This document shows, in pieces, positions 8,434 through 17,325 of a DNA stretch of 64,000 bases. The number at the start of each line of letters is the position of its first letter. The first letter of the stretch is position 1. The translations under genes were made by a program, and so were the position numbers. The DNA comes from Paenibacillus guangzhouensis (lineage in GTDB: Bacteria > Bacillota > Bacilli > Paenibacillales > Paenibacillaceae). The stretch covers positions 2,542,001 to 2,606,000 of the forward strand of contig NZ_CP045293.1 in NCBI RefSeq assembly GCF_009363075.1, in the 5' to 3' direction. The notes beneath the pieces were generated by a model. It did not search any database, was not told the origin of the DNA, and saw only the letters and a program-made list of their open reading frames with translations.

Positions 8434-8910
8434 TCAATTCTTACGCTGATTCCGCCATTCTTCTTCAATGATTTGCTTCAGCTTGTCATTGCGGTATGTA
8501 ATAAATTTGGTCATATATCTCTTCAGCACATATCGATCAGCCCATCGGCCGATGACACCATATGGAGCAGCAAATTTCAGCTCATCCCGCATAATGGTCA
8601 TTTCGCCACGATCGAAAAAGACATGCTTATGACGCAAGAACTGAAAGGCGCCGGACACCATTTCATCTACAAAATACCGTGGCCTGTCATATTCCGTAAC
8701 AGTTGAGGTTAGACGCTGACGAATACCGAAATGCGTTGCTTCGAAAGTGACTTGTTCACCGAAGGATACCTGACCTCGCATCTTGCCCTTCACGATCCGT
8801 TCTTTGGTGCGCGGCCATACCGTTCGAGGATGCAAATCCATATCCCGTGCCATGTCAAAGCATAATTCGATCGGTGCATGAATCACCGTCTCCGTTCGGA
8901 TTGTAACCAT
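8434..8910 (-). CDS. SRPBCC family protein (polyketide cyclase/dehydrase type)
   Basis: 158 aa. START/SRPBCC proteins form a helix-grip fold with a deep ligand cavity. Seen: the opening TVIHAPIELCFDMARDMDLHPRT, the central GEQVTFEATHFGIRQRLTSTVTEYDRPRYFVDEMVSGAF strands and the long C-terminal helix. Start 8910 is chosen because GGGAGGGGGAG directly precedes it; an earlier in-frame ATG at 8934 lacks such a site. Ligand unknown. Confidence 0.85.
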   Translation of the reverse strand: MVTIRTETVIHAPIELCFDMARDMDLHPRTVWPRTKERIVKGKMRGQVSFGEQVTFEATHFGIRQRLTSTVTEYDRPRYFVDEMVSGAFQFLRHKHVFFDRGEMTIMRDELKFAAPYGVIGRWADRYVLKRYMTKFITYRNDKLKQIIEEEWRNQRKN

Positions 8911-8940
8911 GAACTCCCCCTCCCTGCATGCCAATCCTTT

Positions 8941-9137
8941 TCATTGCCGTGGTTGATCGCCCCAGTCGATAAAGTCGGCTATGCTGAGATGGCCGTCCAC
9001 AGTCGGAATAGGAACATCGTTAACTTCATCCGATGGAATCCCTTTCACGTCCATTCAGGCATCAGCTCTGGACGCAATCTATGGATTATATCCTGATGAA
9101 CTATCCACACCTTTCCTTCTCTCCACTCTATGCCAAC
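8941..9137 (-). pseudogene. Frame-split coding remnant, unrecognised
   Basis: Seen on the minus strand: a 30-codon open frame (9137 to the TGA at 9045) with protein-like content (WREGKVWIVHQDIIHRL) ends exactly where a 37-codon frame begins (ATG 9054 to TGA 8941, containing IPTVDGHLSIADFIDWGDQP). The two overlap by 10 nt in different frames and read like one protein interrupted by a frameshift. No ribosome binding site before either. No family recognised. Confidence 0.35.
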
Positions 9138-9160
9138 CTAACCTGTCAACATGTTTCTTT

Positions 9161-9697
9161 TCATGGAAGCTTTGCAGCAGCATCCGACGATAAAATCGAG
9201 AATAGGTAAGAATCGTGATATTTGCCTTTATGATACATGTGCTCCCGTAAATGCCCTTCCTGCTGCATGCCCAGCCTTCGCATGACATTCGCTGAAGACG
9301 TATTGCCAGGCCGACAGGTCGCATATACACGGTGAACGCCTTTCTCCTGAAACCCAAAAGCTAACAATGCCTGAGCTGCTTCTGTCGCATACCCATGCCC
9401 CCAATGCGCTGGATTGAAGCAGTATCCGATCTCCGCATTACGGCCTTCGATGTGTATGCCGCATCCCCCAATCAATTGATTCGTATCCCGCAGCACGACA
9501 GCCAGCTCGTACCCAGTACGTTCTTGCTGCTCCTGCATTCCGATTGCATATTCCATATAGGCTTTCGTCTCTTCGATGGTATTCGGTCCCCAGATCATAA
9601 ACGTCGCCACGCCAGGATCTGAAGCATACTGGTGAACCTGCTCCCAATCTTCTTGCACAAATTCGCGAAGAATTAATCTATTCGTCTCAAGCTGCAT
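9161..9697 (-). CDS. GNAT N-acetyltransferase, RimJ/RimL type
   Basis: 178 aa. Seen: N-terminal LETNRLILREFVQEDWEQVHQY, typical of the RimJ/RimL/SpeG branch, acetyl-CoA loop GYCFNPAHWGHGYATEAAQALLAFGF, and GNTSSANVMRRLGMQQEGHLREH, a conserved C-terminal helix-strand motif. It would transfer an acetyl group from acetyl-CoA to an amine or N-terminus; substrate unknown. AAGAGG precedes the ATG. Lies 34 nt after the broken methyltransferase gene, in the same direction. Confidence 0.88.
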   Translation of the reverse strand: MQLETNRLILREFVQEDWEQVHQYASDPGVATFMIWGPNTIEETKAYMEYAIGMQEQQERTGYELAVVLRDTNQLIGGCGIHIEGRNAEIGYCFNPAHWGHGYATEAAQALLAFGFQEKGVHRVYATCRPGNTSSANVMRRLGMQQEGHLREHMYHKGKYHDSYLFSILSSDAAAKLP

Positions 9698-9731
9698 GAT
9701 ATACGCCTCTTTCTAATTAATTTTTACATCT

Positions 9732-10511
9732 TCAACCCAACCTCCTGCGGCGCAACACGACGACAGATGCTTGATGTGGAACATCGAGCATGGCTGGGTG
9801 CCCTTGTAACCTCTGCCTCAATACCTCCGTGATACGGATTCGCTCCCCTTCCGTCACATCCGCGAGCCAAGATACCGATCGAATTTTGCCGCACCAAGCG
9901 TCATGGTCGTATGGCAATCGATAGTCGTATTGCCACTCCCCAATCACGTCTAGATGATGCTGATCCCACTCTTCGAACCAACCCGCAGGAAATCCGTTCC
10001 GCCTCAGCTTGGAACTAGAATAACTTCCTACCGGATTCAACGCGATTCCTTGCGTCTGCAGCACCTCAAACGTTAATTGTGCAATATCCGAATCCGAACG
10101 AAAAACGGAATTCAAAATGATCAGCGCACCGTTATCCTCAAGGAATTGATCAACGCGCTGAAGCGTTCTCTCCCGATCGAACCAATGCCAGGCACGCACA
10201 GCCATAATGATCGGTACCTGTGTGCCCACTTCAAAGGATTCTGCCGCACACATACATAACGCACGGAACCTGATCCACTCGCCAAGACCGCGCTCTCCGC
10301 TTGTTCAATCATCTGCGGAGAAGGTTCAACTCCCGTGACATATGCGCCAAGCCTTGCTAAATCTCGGCTAATTATGCCTGTCCCCGAACCAAGTTCAATG
10401 ACTTGCCGTCCTCCCCAAACGATGCCTAACGCCGCAATCTGGTCGTAAATCTCCTGCGGCAGTGAATCACGGTATTTCGCATAAAGACACCTTACCGAAT
10501 TGACTTGTCAT
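9732..10511 (-). pseudogene. Class I SAM-dependent methyltransferase, broken by two frameshifts
   Basis: Seen: ATG 10511 (AGGTGAT upstream) reads MTSQFGKVS, then leaves frame at TCTTTATG; removing one T restores YAKYRDSLPQEIYDQ. The frame continues through the SAM-binding motif VIELGSGTGIISRDLARLG and GVEPSPQMIEQA, then breaks in a TG repeat (TATGTATGTGTGCGG); removing one TG restores the remaining AAESFEV and AVRAWHWFDRERTL part to the stop at 9732. With both repairs the reading frame is 258 codons, a normal length for a methyltransferase_11 protein. Real pseudogene or sequence errors are both possible. Confidence 0.85.
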
Positions 10512-10584
10512 TCGCATCACCTAACACAAGAAATTTTGTTATATTATACCATCTTATATGCAATAACGGCCGTTTCCTTCGCAG

Positions 10585-10611
10585 AAAAAAAAGAGCGACA
10601 ACTGTCGCTCT
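10585..10611 (-). terminator. Terminator of the TetR operon
   Basis: Perfect 9-bp arms (AGAGCGACA, TGTCGCTCT) followed on the minus strand by eight T. Confidence 0.85.
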
Positions 10612-10618
10612 CTTCCGA

Positions 10619-10897
10619 TCATGAATGTCTAGATCGACGCATCGCAATCATATTGGATACAATCGTTATCGCCCCCGCGAATACGCCGCTCAGCCCCCAT
10701 CCCGTGCTACCAATCAGCAAACCTAACACCCCAACACCGATCAGTATGACTCCAAGTGTTGCGCCCACCCGATACCCAACTTTTAAAATACTTGGTGGCA
10801 AATGGGTCAGCCGCTCAACCGTTGCATTGGATTTACGCAGCGTGTCTTCCGATAATTTTTGAGACATCTTCAATAGCTTCTCATTATGACGTTTCAT
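10619..10897 (-). CDS. Small two-TM membrane protein next to TetR
   Basis: 92 aa, GGAGGG before the ATG. Seen: a charged N-terminal helix of about 40 residues (cytoplasmic), then two glycine-rich TM segments (VGATLGVILIGVGVLGLLIG and GLSGVFAGAITIVSNMIAM) and a basic tail. No family recognised. Starts 14 nt after the TetR gene and shares its terminator, so it is likely co-regulated by that repressor. Confidence 0.7.
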   Translation of the reverse strand: MKRHNEKLLKMSQKLSEDTLRKSNATVERLTHLPPSILKVGYRVGATLGVILIGVGVLGLLIGSTGWGLSGVFAGAITIVSNMIAMRRSRHS

Positions 10898-10911
10898 GCT
10901 CTACCCTCCGT

Positions 10912-11493
10912 TCACACATAAATGTCGTCCAGCGCGCTATCCAACAGGAAGCTGAACACTTCAAAATGATCATAACCTAGGATATCCTTGTTCAAAATCA
11001 GCGACAGCAGTCCGTTGAATATACCAACAGCCTTTGCCTGATCTATCTTCAACGTCAGATTGGCATTGAATAATGTATCCACCATAAAGTGATCGCTGAT
11101 CATCTGACTCGACGCGACCCATTCGCTCGGCGCTCGGTTCAAAAAGGCAACAAACTCTGGACTGTTCCGCTGCGTAATGATATTTGTCTTCTCGTACTCA
11201 CGGTAAATGAGCTTCAATACGCGACCAATCTCCTCCTTTGTCGGTGTATTCGAGATCGTTGATTGAACCAATGCAAGCAGTCTCGCCTGAATCACATCCA
11301 ACACATCGCAGAACAATATTTCCTTCGATTCGTAGAACAAATAGAAGGCACCCTTGGAAATACCCGCTTTGGCACACAGCTCGTCAATGTTCGTTCGCTT
11401 ATATCCGTTAAGAGCCCAGCTCTGTTCACAGGCTAAAATCAACTTCGCCTGTATGGCTTGTTTCTCCTCTTCCGTAAAACCTCTCGCCATCAT
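10912..11493 (-). CDS. TetR/AcrR family transcriptional regulator
   Basis: About 193 aa. Seen: N-terminal HTH with the family pattern ACEQSWALNGYKRTNIDELCAKAGISKGAFYLFYESKEILF, followed by an all-helical ligand domain without close resemblance to a named subfamily. Start set to the ATG-ATG at 11493/11490 after GAGAGG; an upstream GTG is possible. Forms an operon with the 92-aa membrane protein and probably represses it and itself via the repeats at its promoter. Confidence 0.9.
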   Translation of the reverse strand: MMARGFTEEEKQAIQAKLILACEQSWALNGYKRTNIDELCAKAGISKGAFYLFYESKEILFCDVLDVIQARLLALVQSTISNTPTKEEIGRVLKLIYREYEKTNIITQRNSPEFVAFLNRAPSEWVASSQMISDHFMVDTLFNANLTLKIDQAKAVGIFNGLLSLILNKDILGYDHFEVFSFLLDSALDDIYV

Positions 11494-11525
11494 GACACCT
11501 CTCACACAACATATGACTTAAAAAT

Positions 11526-11574
11526 ATATTATAGTCATATAGTAATTATATTGAAAATTTCTCCATCCTGTCAA
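11526..11574 (-). promoter_or_regulatory. Promoter and likely autoregulatory site of the TetR operon
   Basis: Minus strand TTGACA (11569-11574), 18-nt spacer, TATAAT (11545-11550). Immediately downstream lie two copies of ACTATA (11529-11542 region, TATAGT-CA-TATAGT on the plus strand) flanked by ATTA/TAAT, a good position for a repressor site over the start of transcription. Confidence 0.6.
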
Positions 11575-11599
11575 CTCGTGATCAGGGGAAAACCATATC

Positions 11600-11626
11600 A
11601 AAAAAACCTCCCGCATACGCAGGAGG
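11600..11626 (-). terminator. Terminator after the first BceB-type permease
   Basis: CCTCC/GGAGG arms with an inner GC/GC pair, followed on the minus strand by seven T. Confidence 0.8.
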
Positions 11627-11640
11627 ATTCATGTGCCACT

Positions 11641-13488
11641 CTATTGCTGACGAGGCAAAACAATGCCGCGATAGAGTTGAACTGTTATGAAATAATAAAC
11701 AGCATAGATCATGAGGAAAATGGCGATCGGCAGCCATACTTTAAAGTATGGATCCACGAGAATAAAGGAGAAAATGTTCATCCCGATCAACACGTGAACC
11801 ATGCCGATCGCGGCCGGGAACAAGAAGACCATGAATAACTCTTTGTACATCGACCTCATCAATAATTGACGGCGTACGCCAATCTTGCGGAGCATCTCAT
11901 AGCGATGCGTATCTTTGGCTGCCCCCGTAAGAATCTTGAACATGAGGCAGCTGGCCATCATAGCAAGGAACGCGATGCCGAGGAAGAAGCCCATGTATTC
12001 GGTACCGGACGACATAGCTTTGGATGCGATATAATTGCTGTACTTCGAACTCATGTACCCATCCGGCGCGATCCGATATTTGCTGCGTTGCAGCGCATCT
12101 AGCTGTTTCCATTCGGTCAAGTGCGATTCGAACTGATTCGATTTCACGAGGAGTGCTACGCCTTCTTCGCCTGGGATGCGATCATATGTCTTCTGATCTG
12201 CGATGATGACCCTTTGATCTTGATACACAAAGTAGGGCTGAACAATTTCCATCGCCCGAAGCCATTCGAATGGCATTGAGGGAGCTTTCTCATTCACTAC
12301 ATCTCCACGAACTTCCGATCCCGTAGGAAGCTCTGCAATCGGGAACTGCGTCTTGCCATATTCCTTACGATCTCCAAAGACAGGGATACGAGGCGGGTTC
12401 TTCACTAATTCATCCTTTGCGTAATAAATCGCCTTCTCATTCTTCTTGTAATGATAGGATTGCTGCACATCTAATGGAATTTTCGCAAGAATGGCTTGCT
12501 CCTGTTCCGTAGGATTATGAAGTGTCAGATCGTAATATGAAGTACCTTCGACCATAATCGCGACATTGTTCTTGAATGCCATACCAGCGGAGATTGCTCC
12601 CGCCGATAGTGCGATCAGCATTGTAACGGTTGCCAGGACTTTCGTGAGCGAGCGAACACGGAAATTAAGCTGTGCATAGGTGAAGGCATTAAGCCCCTTC
12701 TCCGTCCGCTTCTTGTTCCGCTTCATTCCAGCAATAATAAGTGGCAGGAACGTGATAAATAAAAGATACGTCCCCGAAGTGACTGTGATCAGTGCGATAA
12801 TGATACCATTTTCACGAAGCCTCTCCATATTAATCATGGACGCATAACCGATCAACAACAAAATGATGGATAGAACCGCAGAGAAGACTCGCTTCTTGCC
12901 TTTCGTTACGACACGATCGGTTTGTGCCTCTGCATGAATCAGTTGAAGGACCGTTACGCGCATCATCTTGACTGTGTTTAATATCGCAGAGACGACGAAT
13001 AACGCGAGGAAAAAGATCCCGGTTATGAGGAGCGACGGCATGTAGAAGGCATAATACCCTTCGGAGCCGAGATCCAGTTCTTTCATCAGGAGCAACCCGA
13101 TGCCTTGAGCAAGACCAACACCAACAGCGATTCCGATGACAAGGGAGATGAGTCCGATCACAATCGTCTCGATGAACATGAGTCGCATAATTTTGTTCTT
13201 ACGTGCGCCGAGCATCATGTACATCCCGAATTCTTTCTGTCTGAGCGACAGCAGGAATGAATTCGCATAGAGAATATAGAAGAACGTAACGATAGATAAG
13301 AGCACCGATCCCGCCTGGAAGACGAACATAATTGATTTGATCATGGAATTGGCTAGCAAAAATTGTTTATTCATCGCGAGCGTCTCGAACATATAGAAGA
13401 TCGAGATCGACATCACAAGACCCGCGAGCAAGACGATATAATCCTTGAACTTACTGCGTAACCCGGACATGGATAATTTGAATAACAT
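11641..13488 (-). CDS. BceB-type ABC transporter permease (copy 1)
   Basis: 615 aa, typical for the BceB/FtsX-like family that removes peptide antibiotics from lipid II cycle intermediates. Seen: TM1 (YIVLLAGLVMSISIFYMF), an FtsX core with LRQKEFGMYMMLGARKNKIMRLMF, further TM pairs to about residue 310, a large extracytoplasmic domain (about 310-510) between TM7 and TM8, and the final three TMs. The FtsX motif EMLRKIGVRRQLL is near residue 545. Follows its ATPase by 16 nt. Clearly paralogous to the 14464-16311 gene, with divergence greatest in the extracytoplasmic domain, where ligand sensing lies in this family. Confidence 0.93.
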   Translation of the reverse strand: MLFKLSMSGLRSKFKDYIVLLAGLVMSISIFYMFETLAMNKQFLLANSMIKSIMFVFQAGSVLLSIVTFFYILYANSFLLSLRQKEFGMYMMLGARKNKIMRLMFIETIVIGLISLVIGIAVGVGLAQGIGLLLMKELDLGSEGYYAFYMPSLLITGIFFLALFVVSAILNTVKMMRVTVLQLIHAEAQTDRVVTKGKKRVFSAVLSIILLLIGYASMINMERLRENGIIIALITVTSGTYLLFITFLPLIIAGMKRNKKRTEKGLNAFTYAQLNFRVRSLTKVLATVTMLIALSAGAISAGMAFKNNVAIMVEGTSYYDLTLHNPTEQEQAILAKIPLDVQQSYHYKKNEKAIYYAKDELVKNPPRIPVFGDRKEYGKTQFPIAELPTGSEVRGDVVNEKAPSMPFEWLRAMEIVQPYFVYQDQRVIIADQKTYDRIPGEEGVALLVKSNQFESHLTEWKQLDALQRSKYRIAPDGYMSSKYSNYIASKAMSSGTEYMGFFLGIAFLAMMASCLMFKILTGAAKDTHRYEMLRKIGVRRQLLMRSMYKELFMVFLFPAAIGMVHVLIGMNIFSFILVDPYFKVWLPIAIFLMIYAVYYFITVQLYRGIVLPRQQ

Positions 13489-13504
13489 ACGTGTGCCTCC
13501 TCCC

Positions 13505-14266
13505 CTAAACCTTCGTAGTCCCTAAATCCGCAAGGACGTCAAGAATTTCGCGATAGAAGTCTTCCCGGGAGAACTGACGGCGAATTTCCTTATACAACAC
13601 GCCATCCTGAATGAATAAAATCCGTTCGCAGTAGCTTGCGCTATAAGCATCATGGGTTACCATCATAATCGATACGCCGTGTTCTCGATTCAGATTCGTC
13701 ATCGCGGTTAGGAGACTTGTCGCATTCTTCGAATCCAAGGCACCCGTCGGCTCGTCACCGAGGATGATCGCTGGTTCATGCACGAGTGCACGGGCTGCCG
13801 CACAACGCTGCTTCTGTCCCCCAGATACTTCGGCAGGATTCTTATGCAGAATCTCCGAAATGCCTAGCGTCTCCGCTACCTTCTCGACCTTCGGCCCGAT
13901 TTGTCGCGACGGCACGCCTTGTAGGGATAACGGCAATGCAATATTTTCATAGATGGTTAAGTTCTCTAAGAGATTGAAGTCTTGAAAAATAAAGCCGAGC
14001 TTCTGTGAGCGAAAATCCGATAACGCCCCTTGCTTCAGCTTCGTAATATCGCTGCCCGCGATACGAACCATCCCTTCTGTCGCATGATCCAAGGTGGAAA
14101 TGACGTTCAAGAGCGTTGTTTTGCCCGAACCCGAAGGCCCCATAATGCCCACGAACTCACCTTCATGGATCGTAAAGGACACGCCATTCAGTGCGTAAGA
14201 TTGATTTTCTCCGGCTTTGCCGTATACTTTCTTCACTTGGCTTACTTCAACTACTGGTGTTCTCAT
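13505..14266 (-). CDS. BceA-type ABC transporter ATP-binding protein (copy 1)
   Basis: 253 aa. Seen: Walker A GPSGSGKTT, Q-loop FIFQDFNLLENLTIYENI, signature VSGGQKQR, Walker B IILGDEPTGALDS and H-loop MMVTHD, the MacB/LolD/BceA pattern. AGGAGG precedes the ATG. Pairs with the permease directly downstream. Nearly identical over most of its length to the copy at 16330-17091. A BceR-like operator lies 118 nt upstream. No histidine kinase or response regulator gene is next to it. Confidence 0.94.
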   Translation of the reverse strand: MRTPVVEVSQVKKVYGKAGENQSYALNGVSFTIHEGEFVGIMGPSGSGKTTLLNVISTLDHATEGMVRIAGSDITKLKQGALSDFRSQKLGFIFQDFNLLENLTIYENIALPLSLQGVPSRQIGPKVEKVAETLGISEILHKNPAEVSGGQKQRCAAARALVHEPAIILGDEPTGALDSKNATSLLTAMTNLNREHGVSIMMVTHDAYSASYCERILFIQDGVLYKEIRRQFSREDFYREILDVLADLGTTKV

Positions 14267-14383
14267 TTGAAACCTCCTATACGATATAACCGATCACGGT
14301 CAAATATCAAACGATGTAATATGTTCTGTCATTAAAAATAACATCAGCACCGCACAAACACGCATCGATTCTGATGACATCTG

Positions 14384-14401
14384 TCTTACATTGTTGTAAG
14401 A
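14384..14401 (-). promoter_or_regulatory. BceR-like operator, module 1
   Basis: TCTTACATTGTTGTAAGA: perfect 7-bp arms with a 4-nt centre, matching the TNACA-N4-TGTAA pattern known for BceR-type response regulators. It lies 118 nt before the ATPase start; a weak -10 (TTATTT) is 42 nt downstream of the operator. Confidence 0.65.
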
Positions 14402-14414
14402 CGACAATCAAATA

Positions 14415-14443
14415 GCGCACCCCTCCATCATGGAGAGATGCGC
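14415..14443 (-). terminator. Hairpin between the two Bce modules
   Basis: Arms GCGCA/TGCGC and CTCCAT/ATGGAG just past the second permease gene; followed on the minus strand by TATTTGATTG, so a weak terminator. A hairpin holds the equivalent place upstream of module 2. Confidence 0.5.
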
Positions 14444-14463
14444 AATCTCGATGCGTCATTAAT

Positions 14464-16311
14464 CTATTTCTTACGCGGCATCACAATGCCACGATAGAGT
14501 TGTACGGTAACGAAATAGTAGACGGCATAGATCACGAGGAAGATCAAGATCGGCAGCCATACTTTGTAATACGGATGCACAAGGATAAAGGAGAACATCT
14601 CCATCCCGATCAGCACATGGATAATCCCGATAATGGCCGGGAAGAGGAAGACATAGAACAATTCTTTGTACATCGATTTCATAAGCAGTTCACGTCGAAC
14701 TCCGATCTTACGCAGCATCTCATACCGATGGATGTCCTTCGAGGCGCCTGTCAGGATCTTGAACATGAGGCAGCTCGCCATCATCGCGAGAAACGCAATC
14801 CCTAAGAAGAAGCCCATATAGACCGTTCCTGCCGAGAAGCTTCTGAAGCTGGTGTAGTTACTATATTTCGTATTGATATACTGATCTGCAGCAAGCTTCA
14901 ATTTCCCCTTCTGCAGTTCATCAATCTGCTTCCAAGTCGATAAATGATCATCGAACTGATCCGATTTACCGAGCAGGACGAGCCCCTCTTTCCCCTCGAT
15001 TCCATCATACATTTTCTGATCCGCGATCGTCACACGTTCGCCTTTGTAGACATAATACGGTTGGATCAGTTCCAGCGCGTCACGCCAGTCGGCCGGCATG
15101 GCAGGACCACGACTCTCTTCCTTCTCTCCACGAATACCTGCTCCGACCGGGAGATCTCCAGCTGGAATCTTGGTTTTACCGAAATCCTCTTTGCTTGATC
15201 TGATCATAATGCGCGGCGGCTGATTCATCAGATCGTCTTTCAAATAGAAGATCCCTTTGTCACTCATTTTGTAGCGATATTCCTTCTGTTCCGTAAAGGG
15301 AATGCTATCTAGCAACTCCTTCTCGGCCTTCGTCGGATTATGAATCGTCACATCATAATAATCAGCGCCATCGACCATAATCATTACGTTATTCTTGAAC
15401 GACATTCCCGCAGTAATCGCTCCGGCAGATAGTGCAATCAGCATCGTGACCGTCGCAAGCACTTTCGTTAAAGAATTGATGCGGAAGTTGAGCTGCGCAT
15501 AAGTAAACGCATTAAGTCCTTTCTCCGTGCGCTTCTTGTTGCGTTTCATGCCATGGATGATCAGCGGCAAGAACGTCATGAAGAGCAGATACGTGCCGGA
15601 CGTAATCGTAATGAGCGCGAGAATGATCCCTAATTGCTGCAGATAGGACATCATGATCATGGATGCATACCCGATGAGTAATAGAATGATGGATAAGATG
15701 GCTGCAAATACGGTTTTCTTGCCGCGTTTCGCAATTTTATCCGTCTGTGCATCTGCATGTACGAGCTGCAAGACCGTAACACGTAACATTTTGAACGTAT
15801 TCATGATCCCTGAGATCAGAGATAATATTGCAAAGAAAATCGCTGTCACAATCAAGGACGGGAGATAGAACGCATGGTAACCATCCGAACTAAACTCTAG
15901 CTCTTTCATGAGCATGGACCCGACCACTTGCGCGAGACCAATCCCCACCGTAACCCCGATGACAAGCGAGATGAGTCCAATAACGACCGTTTCCATGAAC
16001 ATGAGCCGCGTAATCTTGCTCTTACGAGCCCCGAGTGTCATATACATCCCGAATTCTTTTTGCCGAAGCGAGAGCAGGAATGAATTCGCATAGAGAATGT
16101 AGAAGAAAGTAACGATTGAGAGCAGCACCGAACCCGCGTAGAAGACGAACTGAATCGGACCGATCATGGCGTTTGCTTCGAGAAATGCATTGTTCATCGC
16201 GAGCGTCTGGAACATATAAAAAATCGAGATAGACATCACGAGACCCGCAAGCAGAACGATATAATCTTTATACTTGCTGCGCAGTCCTGACATCGATAGT
16301 TTGAATAACAT
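14464..16311 (-). CDS. BceB-type ABC transporter permease (copy 2)
   Basis: 615 aa from the ATG at 16311 (an ATG two codons earlier is possible). Same architecture as copy 1: TM1, LRQKEFGMYMTLGARKSKITRLMF, six further TMs, a large extracytoplasmic domain, EMLRKIGVRRELL and three terminal TMs. Long identical stretches with copy 1 in the membrane parts, many differences in the extracytoplasmic domain. This suggests duplication followed by change in ligand range. Follows its ATPase by about 19 nt. Confidence 0.93.
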   Translation of the reverse strand: MLFKLSMSGLRSKYKDYIVLLAGLVMSISIFYMFQTLAMNNAFLEANAMIGPIQFVFYAGSVLLSIVTFFYILYANSFLLSLRQKEFGMYMTLGARKSKITRLMFMETVVIGLISLVIGVTVGIGLAQVVGSMLMKELEFSSDGYHAFYLPSLIVTAIFFAILSLISGIMNTFKMLRVTVLQLVHADAQTDKIAKRGKKTVFAAILSIILLLIGYASMIMMSYLQQLGIILALITITSGTYLLFMTFLPLIIHGMKRNKKRTEKGLNAFTYAQLNFRINSLTKVLATVTMLIALSAGAITAGMSFKNNVMIMVDGADYYDVTIHNPTKAEKELLDSIPFTEQKEYRYKMSDKGIFYLKDDLMNQPPRIMIRSSKEDFGKTKIPAGDLPVGAGIRGEKEESRGPAMPADWRDALELIQPYYVYKGERVTIADQKMYDGIEGKEGLVLLGKSDQFDDHLSTWKQIDELQKGKLKLAADQYINTKYSNYTSFRSFSAGTVYMGFFLGIAFLAMMASCLMFKILTGASKDIHRYEMLRKIGVRRELLMKSMYKELFYVFLFPAIIGIIHVLIGMEMFSFILVHPYYKVWLPILIFLVIYAVYYFVTVQLYRGIVMPRKK

Positions 16312-16329
16312 GATCAATAATCCCCCCTT

Positions 16330-17091
16330 CTACGCCTTCGTCGTCCCTAAATCTGCGAGCACATCGAGAATTTCTCTATAGAAATCTTCGCGGGTGGATT
16401 GACGGCGAATTTCCTTGTAGAGCTCCCCGTCCTGTATGAACAAGATTCGCTCGCAATAACTGGCGCTGTATGCATCATGGGTTACCATCATAATGGATAC
16501 ACCATGCTGCTGATTGAGGTTCGTCATGGCCGTGAGCAAGCTTGTCGCATTCTTCGAATCTAGCGCCCCTGTCGGCTCATCTCCGAGAATAATCGCCGGC
16601 TCATGAACAAGTGCTCGTGCTGCTGCACAGCGCTGCTTCTGACCCCCGGATACTTCTGCCGGATTCTTATGTAGAATCTCGGAAATCCCCAGCGTGTCAG
16701 CAACCTTCTGCACTTTCGGTCCGATTTGACGTGATGGCACACCTTGAAGAGATAACGGCAATGCAATATTTTCATAGATGGTTAAGTTCTCTAATAGATT
16801 AAAGTCTTGAAAGATAAAGCCGAGCTTCTGTGAGCGAAAATCCGATAGAGCTCCTTGCTTCAGCTTCGTAATATCACTGCCCGCGATACGGACCGTCCCT
16901 CCCGAGGCTTGATCAAGGGTGGAGATAACATTCAGGAGCGTTGTTTTACCAGAGCCCGATGGCCCCATGATGCCGACGAACTCGCCTTCATGGATCGTGA
17001 ATGACACGCCATTTAGCGCATAAGATTGGTTCTCCCCAGCTTTTCCATATACTTTCTTCACATTGTTTACTTCAACGACTGGCGTTCTCAT
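16330..17091 (-). CDS. BceA-type ABC transporter ATP-binding protein (copy 2)
   Basis: 253 aa from the ATG at 17091, chosen because AGGAGG lies 7 nt upstream and the length then equals copy 1. Walker A GPSGSGKTT, signature VSGGQKQR, Walker B IILGDEPTGALDS. Differs from copy 1 at only a handful of positions. Transcribed with the permease copy 2 from a promoter with the same operator. Confidence 0.94.
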   Translation of the reverse strand: MRTPVVEVNNVKKVYGKAGENQSYALNGVSFTIHEGEFVGIMGPSGSGKTTLLNVISTLDQASGGTVRIAGSDITKLKQGALSDFRSQKLGFIFQDFNLLENLTIYENIALPLSLQGVPSRQIGPKVQKVADTLGISEILHKNPAEVSGGQKQRCAAARALVHEPAIILGDEPTGALDSKNATSLLTAMTNLNQQHGVSIMMVTHDAYSASYCERILFIQDGELYKEIRRQSTREDFYREILDVLADLGTTKA

Positions 17092-17209
17092 AGATATCCT
17101 CCTATACGTGATATGCAGCCGCTTAGGCCGCATATGAGACGATGTTTTGTTTTCTTACTAGAATTTACCGGATTCACGCCTAATCGCCCATCGATTCAGA
17201 TTACATCTA

Positions 17210-17227
17210 TCTTACATTGTTGTAAGA
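17210..17227 (-). promoter_or_regulatory. BceR-like operator, module 2
   Basis: The same 18 bp as at 14384-14401 (TCTTACATTGTTGTAAGA), 119 nt before the ATPase start. Sequence between operator and -10 is also conserved (AGATGT, GAATCGATG), and a TAAATT -10 candidate is again 42 nt downstream. Confidence 0.65.
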
Positions 17228-17236
17228 CTTCATCAG

Positions 17237-17267
17237 AAAAAGGCATCCTCTTGTAAGAGAGATGCCT
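17237..17267 (-). terminator. Second terminator after the cytochrome c gene
   Basis: Arms AGGCATC/GATGCCT and TCTT/AGAG, then TTTTT on the minus strand, just upstream of the module 2 operator. Confidence 0.7.
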
Positions 17268-17275
17268 AGAAGTAC

Positions 17276-17315
17276 AAAAAAATGCAGCCGTTCATCGAAG
17301 AACAGACTGCATTTT
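17276..17315 (-). terminator. Terminator of the cytochrome c gene
   Basis: Arms ATGCAG/CTGCAT with inner GTTC/GAAC, followed on the minus strand by seven T; 10 nt past the stop codon. Confidence 0.85.
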
Positions 17316-17325
17316 ATGCTCTCGC

